Shown piece after piece: positions 1-6,499 of a stretch of DNA of 13,644 nt. Both the position numbers and the translations under genes were made by a program. The stretch's first letter is position 1. Each line of letters opens with the position of its first letter. This DNA is from an uncultured Pelosinus sp. (GTDB lineage: Bacteria; Bacillota; Negativicutes; UMGS1260). The stretch is taken from positions 1 through 13,644 of the forward strand of contig URQW01000072.1 in assembly GCA_900550105.1 (NCBI GenBank), given 5' to 3'. Under the pieces are notes generated by a model. That model was given only the letters and a program-made list of their open reading frames with translations, was not told the DNA's origin and made no database searches.

Positions 1-80
1 TTTTTAATGTAAAAGAAGTTAAATACCGTTATTTTTTAAGCTTTAATACATGTTAAACAGTTGTCTACTAAAAATAATGT

Positions 81-881
81 ATGAATCTAAAAGAAACAAT
101 AACTAACACGATTCAAACTTATGTTTCTAAATATCAGGAGAGAATAGCTGGTGCGTGTGAATGGGGTGCCCCTTTAGTTGGATTTGCTGATGCCAATCAT
201 CCGGAACTTTTTAAATTAAGAGAGCTTATTTCGCAAAATCATATTATGCCCCATCAAGTAATCGAAAAGCCAACAATTATTATTGCTTATTTCATTCCTT
301 TTACTCGGGAACTGGCGAATACCAACCAAGTAATTCATGAAGCGGCATCTCCAGAGTGGGCCTATGCCTATGAAGAAACCAATAAAATGTTGGGAGAATT
401 GAATCGTTATCTTATTAGCGATATAAAACAAAGAGGCTATAATGCGGCAGTTTCTAAAGCGGCAGCAACCTTTGATCGGGAAAAATTAATAAGCAATTGG
501 TCGCACCGCCATATTGCAAGGTTAGCGGGACTAGGTACCTTTGGTATCAATAATATGTTAATTACGAAACAGGGGTGCTGTGGTCGCTATAGCACCTTAG
601 TTACAAATTTAGACATAGTGCCAGATAAGCCGCTAGATGAGGAGTATTGTTTATATAAGAAACAGGGGGCATGTGGCATTTGTGTGAAAAAATGTCCATC
701 CGGAGCTTTGACTTTGTCTGGCTATGATAGAAAGAAATGTTATCAAGTGTGTTTAAAAAATGCCGAGCTTTATAAAAATCTTGGGAATTCCTATTTGGAT
801 GAATCGGCACAACATTCGAATGATACTGGCAGCGAGATTTGTGGCAAGTGTGTCGTCAATGTTCCTTGTTCTTTTAAATAG
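81..881 (+). CDS. Short QueG-like double [4Fe-4S] cluster protein (paralogue 1)
   Basis: Encodes 266 residues resembling the core of epoxyqueuosine reductase (QueG): a central block around residues 138-182 (SNWSHRH, AGLGTFG, LIT, GRYSTLVTNLDI) followed by two cysteine clusters. The first is Cys190, 198, 201 and 205 (CGICVKKCP). The second is Cys220, 254, 257 and 263 (CGKC..VPC). This fits two [4Fe-4S] clusters in a soluble redox protein. It is much shorter than true QueG, lacks the C-terminal HEAT-like part, and has no equivalent of QueG's conserved DSxPxxE stretch, so a tRNA queuosine role is doubtful. The start is fixed by an in-frame stop at 75-77 just upstream. No SD sequence is visible, so initiation is atypical or leaderless. 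It converges with the MarR gene, with 19 bp between them. It belongs to the same subfamily as the product at 4813-5649. Substrate unknown. Confidence 0.85.
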   Translation: MNLKETITNTIQTYVSKYQERIAGACEWGAPLVGFADANHPELFKLRELISQNHIMPHQVIEKPTIIIAYFIPFTRELANTNQVIHEAASPEWAYAYEETNKMLGELNRYLISDIKQRGYNAAVSKAAATFDREKLISNWSHRHIARLAGLGTFGINNMLITKQGCCGRYSTLVTNLDIVPDKPLDEEYCLYKKQGACGICVKKCPSGALTLSGYDRKKCYQVCLKNAELYKNLGNSYLDESAQHSNDTGSEICGKCVVNVPCSFK

Positions 882-900
882 TGAACTTGCGATCCATTAA

Positions 901-1344
901 TTAAGGTGCGATCGCTTCCAGTTTAGATAGTAACTCGACGAGTTTGTCAAGAGCCTCTGTGCCCATATATTCTTTTAAGGCGTCTTGAGCTTCGTTCCAT
1001 AACGACAACCCTTCCGCTAAGGCCGTCTGGCCTGATTCGGTCAGTACGATGAGCTTAGTGCGCATATCTTTGCCTGGTTTAACTGCGATAAATCCGGCCT
1101 CAATCAATGGTTTCATATTGCGGTTCAAGGTGGTGCGATCAATGCGTACTGTTTTAGCTAATTCAGAGATGGTAGAAGTCTCAGATAGTTGGATATGCTT
1201 CAGCAGAGACATTTGGGCGGTAGTAAGGCCGCTTGCTTTTAATGTATCATCGTAAAATTGAGTAAGAGCTCTTGAAGATCGCCGCAAATTCAGGCAATAA
1301 CAGGGACTTGGCGTCTTGGGATAAACTTCTTTGATCTGTTTCAT
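901..1344 (-). CDS. MarR-family transcriptional regulator
   Basis: Encodes a 147-residue winged helix-turn-helix regulator. The DNA-binding part is around residues 45-100 (TISELAKTVRIDRTTLNRNMKPLIEAGFI, then a wing with DMRTKLIVLTESG). The N-terminus carries PCYCLNLRRSSRALTQFYD, with Cys15 and Cys17 in a C-x-C arrangement; cysteines near the dimer interface could sense oxidants or electrophiles, but that is inference. I chose the ATG at 1344 because AGAGG lies seven bases upstream. A longer reading from a TTG at 1380 would translate through the operator palindrome and has no good SD. The gene has a strong promoter at 1396-1425 with dyads over the -10 and in the leader, which points to autoregulation. 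It converges on the QueG-like gene and is divergent from the MarR-GNAT gene, so either may be its target. Confidence 0.88.
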   Translation of the reverse strand: MKQIKEVYPKTPSPCYCLNLRRSSRALTQFYDDTLKASGLTTAQMSLLKHIQLSETSTISELAKTVRIDRTTLNRNMKPLIEAGFIAVKPGKDMRTKLIVLTESGQTALAEGLSLWNEAQDALKEYMGTEALDKLVELLSKLEAIAP

Positions 1345-1365
1345 ATTGTAACCTCTGTCACTTCC

Positions 1366-1379
1366 TGTGTATATACACA
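1366..1379. promoter_or_regulatory. 14-bp perfect palindrome, candidate MarR operator
   Basis: TGTGTATATACACA is a perfect palindrome in the leader of the MarR gene, starting about ten bases after the predicted transcription start and ending 22 bases before the ATG. Its size and position suit a MarR dimer acting as a block to transcription. Binding by this MarR is inferred. Confidence 0.55.
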
Positions 1380-1395
1380 AGAATTATTTGGAATG

Positions 1396-1425
1396 ATTAT
1401 AAATCATACTTCTTACTGGCGTCAA
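1396..1425 (-). promoter_or_regulatory. Promoter of the MarR gene with dyad over the -10
   Basis: On the minus strand, TTGACG (1420-1425) is followed after 18 bases by TATAAT (1396-1401), a strong sigma-A-type promoter. A 15-bp dyad with ATGATT/AATCAT arms at 1393-1407 covers the -10 box and is a second candidate operator. Confidence 0.75.
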
Positions 1426-1449
1426 GCCTAATGAGTGATAATAACAATT

Positions 1450-1485
1450 AATTGACCAAATCAAATATTTAATTGACAAAGTCAA
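1450..1485. promoter_or_regulatory. Tandem 15-bp operator-like repeats, 21-bp period
   Basis: AATTGACCAAATCAA (1450-1464) and AATTGACAAAGTCAA (1471-1485) repeat with a 21-bp period, two helical turns. The second is a dyad with TTGAC/GTCAA arms; the first has TTGA/TCAA arms. The second copy contains the -35 hexamer of the MarR-GNAT promoter, so two dimers on the same helical face would occlude polymerase. Confidence 0.6.
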
Positions 1486-1501
1486 CTTGTTGTTCTATTC
1501 T
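1473..1501 (+). promoter_or_regulatory. Promoter of the MarR-GNAT gene
   Basis: TTGACA (1473-1478) and TATTCT (1496-1501) are separated by 17 bases. The -35 is consensus and the -10 matches at four of six positions. It overlaps the tandem operator-like repeats and lies about 35 bases upstream of the start codon. Confidence 0.6.
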
Positions 1502-1535
1502 ATCATTAAATATGATAAAGGAAGCTTGATGGATT

Positions 1536-2450
1536 ATGAAAAAAATTGAAAAATATGCTCAGGAAATTAGAAAATTTAATCGGTTTTATACGAATCTAAG
1601 TGGTCTCATGAATCAAACCATACTTGGCAGTTCCTACTCGCTTGCGGAAGCTAGGATACTGCTTGAAATTGATAGCGCCAGCCAATGCACTGCCAGCGAT
1701 TTAGCAAAGGGTCTACACATTGATTCAGGTTATTTAAGTCGCATACTTTTGCGATTTACCCGTGATAAGCTGCTTGTTAAAGCGAAATCACTGACTGACG
1801 GCCGCGCTCAATTATTATCACTTACTGAAAAAGGTCTTGAAGTCATTCATAAACTTTACGAAGATTCGACAGCACAAGCCTGTAAAATCCTTGAAACTTT
1901 GACAGAGGAAGAACAGGAAAAACTTATCAATCATATGGCAGCCATTAGAAATCTTTTGGATAAACCAGAGCAAAAGACTTATATCATACGAAACATGAAG
2001 TATGGCGAGGCTGGCTATATTGCTCATCGGCATTGTGTTCTTTATGAAAAGGAATATGGTCTTACCGGATCTTTTGAGAAATATGTACTTGATAGTCTTA
2101 CAAAATATATTGATGAACAGCCGGAAGGCGAAGTTTGGGTAGGGGAAGATAATGGACAAATTATTGGTTTTATTGCCATTGTTAGTACGGGTGAAAACGA
2201 AGCGCAGTTAAGATGGTTTTTGCTAGAGCCCGAATATCGTGGCGCAGGCTTGGGGCGTCAGCTAATGAAGACCGCTATCGATTACTGTAAGCAAAAGAAT
2301 TTCCGTCATGTCTTTTTGTGGACTTTTCAAGAGTTGTGTGCGGCTAGGCATTTATATAAAAATTTTGGCTTTACCCTTACTGAGCAGGTGGCAAGTACTA
2401 CGTGGAAAAAAGATTTAGTAGAAGAACGCTGGGATCTGGAGTTGAAATGA
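1536..2450 (+). CDS. MarR-GNAT fusion: winged-helix regulator with acetyltransferase domain
   Basis: Encodes 304 residues in two domains. Residues 1-145 are MarR-like, with the recognition region at 52-82 (TASDLAKGLHIDSGYLSRILLRF) and a wing (TDGRAQLLSLTEKG). Residues 150-295 are a GNAT N-acetyltransferase: the acetyl-CoA loop is RGAGLG (235-240) after the beta-4 strand LRWFLLEPEY, and the motif B region is LWTFQELCAARHLYKNFGF (261-279). This two-domain arrangement is a known family; the acetylated substrate (small molecule or protein) is usually unknown. The start is the ATG 13 bases after AAGGA (1518-1522), a slightly long spacing. The nearer ATG at 1529 is out of frame and stops at once. 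Tandem operators over its promoter suggest autorepression. Confidence 0.9.
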   Translation: MKKIEKYAQEIRKFNRFYTNLSGLMNQTILGSSYSLAEARILLEIDSASQCTASDLAKGLHIDSGYLSRILLRFTRDKLLVKAKSLTDGRAQLLSLTEKGLEVIHKLYEDSTAQACKILETLTEEEQEKLINHMAAIRNLLDKPEQKTYIIRNMKYGEAGYIAHRHCVLYEKEYGLTGSFEKYVLDSLTKYIDEQPEGEVWVGEDNGQIIGFIAIVSTGENEAQLRWFLLEPEYRGAGLGRQLMKTAIDYCKQKNFRHVFLWTFQELCAARHLYKNFGFTLTEQVASTTWKKDLVEERWDLELK

Positions 2451-2455
2451 GTAAA

Positions 2456-2484
2456 TTGAAATTTTTTATTAAGACAATTACTAT
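2456..2484 (+). promoter_or_regulatory. Candidate promoter of the LysR-MFS operon
   Basis: TTGAAA (2456-2461), 17 bases, then TACTAT (2479-2484). The -35 matches at five of six and the -10 at four of six positions. It would give a leader of about 130 bases before the LysR start, containing the small ORF and the repeats described at 2554-2602. Confidence 0.45.
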
Positions 2485-2553
2485 ATTCAATTTCATTTTA
2501 TCGAGCAAACAGGGTAAACTGAAAGCAGTCACGGGAGCATAGTAGGAGGTCAA

Positions 2554-2595
2554 ATGAATTGTCAGATAGATCAATATATCCTACAATTGAAATAG
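2554..2595 (+). CDS. Putative 13-codon upstream ORF (leader peptide)
   Basis: A short ORF, MNCQIDQYILQLK, starts at an ATG four bases after GGAGG within AGGAGGT (2544-2550), the best SD in this intergenic region. It stops 25 bases before the LysR ATG and is not in the LysR frame. The LysR start itself has only a weak SD. The arrangement could couple translation of LysR to this ORF, or the SD may be a relic. Expression is not demonstrated and the peptide resembles nothing I recognise. Confidence 0.35.
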   Translation: MNCQIDQYILQLK

Positions 2596-2602
2596 ATCAA
2601 TT
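2566..2602. promoter_or_regulatory. Repeated ATAGATCAAT boxes and dyad upstream of LysR
   Basis: ATAGATCAAT occurs at 2566-2575 and again at 2592-2601, a 26-base period. The second overlaps a dyad AATTGA-N6-TCAATT (2585-2602). The core ATAGATCAA recurs in the LysR box at 11866-11880. These are candidate autoregulatory LysR sites, but they lie downstream of the predicted promoter. Confidence 0.4.
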
Positions 2603-2620
2603 TGTGGGATGTGCTAGAAT

Positions 2621-3514
2621 ATGGATTTGCGGTTATTAAAAACTTTTCTTTGCGTTGCTAAAATAGAAAATATTACTCAGGCGGCAGAAACGATGAATTT
2701 TAGCCAGCCTACCGTAACGGCTCAGATTAAGACACTGGAAGAACATTTTGGTGTTTTGCTTTTTGAAAGAGTTGGGAAAAAATTATATATTACTGAAGCG
2801 GGAAAGTGTTTAGTTGGCTATGCAGAAAAATTGCTCTTGACTCACAGGGAAGCGCAAACTGCTCTAGATGAAATATCTTGCCATAGAACGATTCGCATTG
2901 GTCTGGGTACAGCTGTAGCAGCGCATATGCTTTCGCCTGTTTTGCAAGAATTGCATAATAATAAATCGAATGTTGCCGTAAGCATTGAGCATTGTGTCGA
3001 TTTACCAGAAACGATAAAAGGAATATTAAATAATAGCTTTGATTTTGCCTTGGTACATGATACAGTCTCGCATCACAAAATTTTACAATTTAATCTAGGT
3101 CTACAAAAGTTAAAAGGGGTTGCTCATACAGCATTGTTGCAAAAGTACGGCAATGATATTTGGCAATATCCAATAGTTGCTTTAAGGCAAAGCAGTCTTT
3201 ATCGGAAAATATATGATGGTGCATTTCAGGAACGCAATATCCGGCCTATTTTGGAGTACAGTGATTCAGAAGCGGTAAAAGAAGCTGTATTAAAAGGGTT
3301 GGGGGCGGGGATTTTACCAGAGATACTAGTGGCAGATTCAATTCGAGATGGTACTTTAAGCGAATTACAGCAAGTTCCCAATTTTGCGATTACCTTTTCT
3401 ATAATCTTTCATAAGGAAAAGACTTTTACCGCGGAAACACAATTATTGTTAACAAGGATTGCCACTCAGGCCGACCAAGGAACAGCTTTTCTAGAGTATT
3501 TGCAAGCAACCTAA
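2621..3514 (+). CDS. LysR-family transcriptional regulator
   Basis: Encodes 297 residues. The N-terminal helix-turn-helix spans about 1-60 (MDLRLLKTFLCVAK, then NITQAAETMNFSQPTVTAQIKTLEEHFGVLLFER). It is followed by the linker helix and a substrate-binding-type effector domain (about 90-290) with the usual GLGAGILPE signature. The ATG fits the canonical LysR N-terminus exactly, although its SD is weak. The next gene, an MFS exporter, begins 20 bases after the stop on the same strand, so the two are probably one operon in which the regulator responds to a transported compound. It belongs to the same broad subgroup as the other two LysR proteins here but lacks their FILTExxC motif, having ALRQSSLYR instead. 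Confidence 0.92.
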   Translation: MDLRLLKTFLCVAKIENITQAAETMNFSQPTVTAQIKTLEEHFGVLLFERVGKKLYITEAGKCLVGYAEKLLLTHREAQTALDEISCHRTIRIGLGTAVAAHMLSPVLQELHNNKSNVAVSIEHCVDLPETIKGILNNSFDFALVHDTVSHHKILQFNLGLQKLKGVAHTALLQKYGNDIWQYPIVALRQSSLYRKIYDGAFQERNIRPILEYSDSEAVKEAVLKGLGAGILPEILVADSIRDGTLSELQQVPNFAITFSIIFHKEKTFTAETQLLLTRIATQADQGTAFLEYLQAT

Positions 3515-3534
3515 CTGACAGGTGGTAATTCTTT

Positions 3535-4731
3535 ATGCTGCAACTTTTAGCGAATATTAAGGGGAAATATAATCAAGCTTTAATGACAGGCAGTTTGGCT
3601 CATTTTATTCACGATGGCTTTAGCGATATGTTATATATCTTTTTTCCCATTTGGCAGGCGCAATTTTCATTGACCTTTGCTGAAGTCGGTTTTTTAAAAA
3701 CGCTTTTTTCTGGGTTTCTAGCTGGATTTCAAATACCGTCAACTTTTCTTGCCTCGCGACTAGGTGAAGCCCGAACTCTCTTGATCGGAACTATTGTTAC
3801 AAGTATTTCTGTATTTTTTTATGGTTTAGCACCGGCCTTTGTATTTTTATGTTTGCTGCTAGTTGCTGGCGGGCTTGGTTCGAGCGTACAGCATCCCTTG
3901 TCATCATCAATCATCTCTAGCGAATATAATGATAGCAATAAGCGAAGAGTTGCGCTAAGTACATTTAATGTAGCTGGTGATATGGGAAAACTTGTTTTAC
4001 CAAGTGGTGTTTCGTTCATTGTCAGTCAATATAGCTGGCAAGCGGCAAGCCAGATTATGGGGATTGTGGGCCTAGCGATTGCAGCGCTGCTATTTATAAA
4101 TAGCAGAAATTTAATTGCTCATAATGGGCATTTGCAATCTGACAAACAAGCGAGTGGCTTCAGTGGGTGGAAAGCGAGTAACGCTTTTTGGGCCTTGTTA
4201 CTGATTGGTATTATTGACAGTAGCACCCGAATGGGATTTCTGACTTTTTTTCCTTTTTTAATGCAGCAAAAAGGGGCAGAAGTGGCGACAATCGGTATCG
4301 CATTTTCTCTAGTATTTGCTGGCGGGGCCATGGGTAAATTCTTTGTGGGGACCTTGGCTACGAAGGTGGGCGTGCTGCGATCGGTAATTATTACAGAAAT
4401 ATTAACTACATTTTTTATCATAAGTATACTGAATTGTTCTTTACATATTGTGATGATAATTTCTTTGCTCTTAGGAATTGCTCTAAACGGCACGTCTTCT
4501 GTGCTTTATGGTAGCGTCCCTGATTTAGTGAAAGCAGAAAATCAAAAACAAGCGTTTGCGTTATTTTATACAGCAACGATTGCTTCTGGCGCAGTTTCCC
4601 CCTGGCTGTATGGAATTTTCAGCGATGTAGCTGGCATTAACATCTCTGTATTTGTTGTAGCGCTTGTAGCGTTAGTTACAATTCCTTTGACCATACCGAT
4701 CAATAAACATAATCAAACTGCGCAGTCATAG
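3535..4731 (+). CDS. MFS transporter, fosmidomycin-resistance (Fsr)-like exporter
   Basis: Encodes 398 residues with about twelve hydrophobic segments. Features of the Fsr-like branch of the major facilitator superfamily include the first-helix LAHFIHDGFSDMLY, GGLGSSVQHPLSSS in the fourth-helix region (the family usually has G-x-G-S-x-x-x-HP) and NVAGDMGKLVLPSG in the fifth. It is an inner-membrane, proton-driven efflux pump by family; the substrate cannot be read from the sequence. AGGTGG (3520-3525) precedes the ATG. It is the distal gene of a LysR-MFS unit and is followed by a strong bidirectional hairpin terminator. Confidence 0.88.
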   Translation: MLQLLANIKGKYNQALMTGSLAHFIHDGFSDMLYIFFPIWQAQFSLTFAEVGFLKTLFSGFLAGFQIPSTFLASRLGEARTLLIGTIVTSISVFFYGLAPAFVFLCLLLVAGGLGSSVQHPLSSSIISSEYNDSNKRRVALSTFNVAGDMGKLVLPSGVSFIVSQYSWQAASQIMGIVGLAIAALLFINSRNLIAHNGHLQSDKQASGFSGWKASNAFWALLLIGIIDSSTRMGFLTFFPFLMQQKGAEVATIGIAFSLVFAGGAMGKFFVGTLATKVGVLRSVIITEILTTFFIISILNCSLHIVMIISLLLGIALNGTSSVLYGSVPDLVKAENQKQAFALFYTATIASGAVSPWLYGIFSDVAGINISVFVVALVALVTIPLTIPINKHNQTAQS

Positions 4732-4753
4732 TACGCACTGTAAAATAAAAAAG

Positions 4754-4799
4754 ACTAGCTGGTTATACTCAAAAAAGTATAGTCAGCTAGTTTTCTTTG
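4754..4799. terminator. Bidirectional hairpin terminator between convergent genes
   Basis: Arms at 4754-4769 and 4776-4791 pair at 14 of 16 positions around a six-base loop. A T-rich run (TTTTCTTT) follows on the plus strand and an A-rich run (4741-4752) precedes it, so it can serve both the MFS gene and the minus-strand gene at 4813-5649. Confidence 0.88.
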
Positions 4800-4812
4800 T
4801 CAGATTGATTCA

Positions 4813-5649
4813 TTATGCTTTTTTATAAGGAATTTTACTTTCGCAAGGTACGCCTGTCTGACACTTGCCGCAGCCATAACGAGGAGCGTATTTTTCGGTC
4901 GTTTTATCGAGAAAGGCAGCACAAAGTACATGATTTTTTCCCTCTTCTAGTGAAATTGCCTTGGCCGGGCATTTCCGGGCGCAAGCCCCGCAATTTGTGC
5001 AGTATTCATAGAGAGACTGATAAGTTCTTGAATCAGGCGGTATTTCTAAATCAGTAATTAAACTACTGAATCTTCCGGCGATGCCTTTGCTTGTGATGAG
5101 TCCTTTAGAAAGACCGAAGGTACCGAGGCCGCAGATGAAAGCGACATGACGTTCTGACCAATTACTCGTAAACGCGGCTTCGGGATGAGGCGTAGCTGGG
5201 TTTAAGTATCTTTTTGCCCAAAAACGTTCGTCTAGTGAAGGAATGATACTATGATAGCCTGCAGCTTCTAAAGTGGATTTAATATGTAGGGTTAGCTTAT
5301 TGATGAATAGCTGTCCTTCAATGCGGGCATGAAGCCATTCGTCTGGCGGCCAAAGCGGATCTTTGTTATTTTCTTTTTTTACTTGTTCAGTAAAGGGAAG
5401 AAAAAAAGAAATAACTGTTTTTCCTTCTGGCAGCCATTCTTGCGGCAGCAGAAAATGTTCACCAATTCCAGTGGCTTTTTTCAATTCACTAAAATAGGGA
5501 TCCGTGGCAGCTCCAAAGGAAAAGATTGGACTTTCGTACATCTTTAAACCAATTACTTTGGGGGAAAGCGCAATTTCTTTAGCGATATAATTGTCTTTGG
5601 AAGTCTCGGTGAAGTGGGCGGCTAATTCGCAGATGTCTGTTTTATTCAT
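4813..5649 (-). CDS. Short QueG-like double [4Fe-4S] cluster protein (paralogue 2)
   Basis: Encodes 278 residues of the same subfamily as the product at 81-881. The shared central block is TSNWSERHVA (161-170), GLGTFG (174-179), LIT, then GRFSSLITDLEIPPD (192-206). First cluster cysteines are 217, 220, 223 and 227 (YCTNCGACARKCP). Second cluster cysteines are 243, 260, 263 and 269 (GCGKCQTGVPC). The N-terminal 160 residues correspond to the QueG-type substrate/cobalamin domain but are divergent. The C-terminal repeat domain of true QueG is absent. The ATG follows AGGTGG at SD distance, and a promoter lies at 5705-5733. It is transcribed alone, between two terminators. A redox role with an unknown substrate is the most that can be said. 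Confidence 0.87.
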   Translation of the reverse strand: MNKTDICELAAHFTETSKDNYIAKEIALSPKVIGLKMYESPIFSFGAATDPYFSELKKATGIGEHFLLPQEWLPEGKTVISFFLPFTEQVKKENNKDPLWPPDEWLHARIEGQLFINKLTLHIKSTLEAAGYHSIIPSLDERFWAKRYLNPATPHPEAAFTSNWSERHVAFICGLGTFGLSKGLITSKGIAGRFSSLITDLEIPPDSRTYQSLYEYCTNCGACARKCPAKAISLEEGKNHVLCAAFLDKTTEKYAPRYGCGKCQTGVPCESKIPYKKA

Positions 5650-5704
5650 ATTACCACCTAACCTTAATTTTTTAGATAGAGAAGTGTTAATCGACTGTAT
5701 ATTT

Positions 5705-5733
5705 ACTATACTGTATCAAATGGAATCTGTAAA
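5705..5733 (-). promoter_or_regulatory. Promoter of QueG-like paralogue 2
   Basis: On the minus strand, TTTACA (5728-5733), a 17-base spacer and TATAGT (5705-5710): five of six matches at each hexamer. The predicted start of transcription is about 50 bases before the ATG at 5649. Confidence 0.7.
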
Positions 5734-5748
5734 TTTCTAATTTATTAT

Positions 5749-5818
5749 AAAAAGGCTGCCGTACTAAGATGGTCTCATACCAGATATGGTAAGTCCCGCT
5801 TAGTGCGACAGTCCTTTT
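5749..5818 (-). terminator. Large structured hairpin, terminator of the XRE-SOR gene, possible repeat element
   Basis: Arms at 5750-5768 and 5799-5818 pair over about 18 positions with one bulge and one or two wobbles or mismatches. The 30-base loop contains a second small hairpin (TACCA 5778-5782 with TGGTA 5787-5791). On the minus strand the stem is followed by TTTTTATAATAAA, fitting intrinsic termination of the XRE-SOR transcript. The long internal hairpin is unusual for a simple terminator and suggests a dispersed palindromic element co-opted as one. Confidence 0.7.
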
Positions 5819-5850
5819 GTTTGGCTATATCCAATACTTTGGGAAGAGCC

Positions 5851-6438
5851 TTAGATGACTTGATAGTACAGCCCATGTTCCACGCAGTAAAAATAGAGTT
5901 TGCCGTGTCCGAGCTTGGCAAAGCGAACTTGCATATTCCATTCAGGGTATTGTTTTACTAGCAAGACTCTGTCGCCAGTTACGTAGGCGATAAAGGAAAG
6001 ATAATGGACTTTGCTCATTTCATGAGGAGAAGTAATATATAATTCATCTTCCACCGTATCGACAACGAGTCGATGATCTTCCAGCGCCTTTATCGGTGTT
6101 TGCGCTTCTAGTTTTTTGCCGCAGCAAGATACGGTGGCGTTGCCTGAGGCTGTGACTAGGTTATTACAGTTTGGGCAGACGTAAAATGCAAGTTTTTTCA
6201 TGTTTCCTCCATTCAATTCGTTAAGCGCAATACTTCCTGATAAAAGTTCCTCAATATTTACATTGAAAATTTTCGATAGCTCAGGCAGCAAGGAAATATC
6301 AGGGCAGCCGAGACCTCTTTCCCATTTGCTAATCGCTTTATCGCTGATATTCATGGTATCGGCAAGTTCTTTTTGAGTCATGTTTTTTTCTTTGCGCAGA
6401 GTATAGATCAATTTACCAATTTTTTCGCAATTCATCAT
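5851..6438 (-). CDS. XRE regulator fused to desulfoferrodoxin (superoxide reductase)
   Basis: Encodes 195 residues. Residues 8-64 are an XRE-type helix-turn-helix (MTQKELADTMNISDKAISKWERG). Residues 80-195 are a complete two-iron desulfoferrodoxin. The desulforedoxin-type rubredoxin-like site is Cys88, Cys91, Cys105 and Cys106. The superoxide reductase iron site is His122, His139, His145, Cys185 and His188, with spacing close to the classical His49/69/75, Cys116, His119 set. The active-site Glu of the usual EKH motif is kept (Glu120) but the Lys is Asp121. HTH-desulfoferrodoxin fusions are known in anaerobes. The protein should detoxify superoxide, sense it, or both. ATGs at 6438 and 6435 both follow GAGGTG. 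It lies 61 bases downstream of the nitrilase gene with no obvious promoter or terminator between, so co-transcription is likely. Confidence 0.9.
   Translation of the reverse strand: MMNCEKIGKLIYTLRKEKNMTQKELADTMNISDKAISKWERGLGCPDISLLPELSKIFNVNIEELLSGSIALNELNGGNMKKLAFYVCPNCNNLVTASGNATVSCCGKKLEAQTPIKALEDHRLVVDTVEDELYITSPHEMSKVHYLSFIAYVTGDRVLLVKQYPEWNMQVRFAKLGHGKLYFYCVEHGLYYQVI
6199..6210 (-). promoter_or_regulatory. Internal SD and ATG inside the XRE-SOR gene
   Basis: On the minus strand, GGAGG (6206-6210) is followed four bases later by an in-frame ATG (6201-6199), Met80 of the fusion, exactly at the start of the desulfoferrodoxin domain (MKKLAFYVCPNC). Translation from here would give a stand-alone 116-residue reductase. 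This is either a functional second start or the scar of a fused two-gene operon. Confidence 0.6.
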
Positions 6439-6499
6439 ATCACCTCACAAAGCTAGTTTAGCGGATCTTTCATAAGGAGACAATAAACGAACCGTAGAG

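Noticed and set aside
882..916. Possible terminator between the convergent QueG-like and MarR genes (GCGATC/GATCGC).
   Set aside because: The stem is only six bases with a long loop and no T-run on either strand.
1345..1380. MarR reading frame extends 12 codons upstream to a TTG at 1380.
   Set aside because: The extension runs through a perfect palindromic operator and lacks a good SD, while the ATG at 1344 has AGAGG at normal spacing.
2519..2530. Small ACTG/CAGT hairpin in the LysR leader as a riboswitch or attenuator.
   Set aside because: A four-base stem is too short, no conserved riboswitch core is recognisable and no terminator follows.
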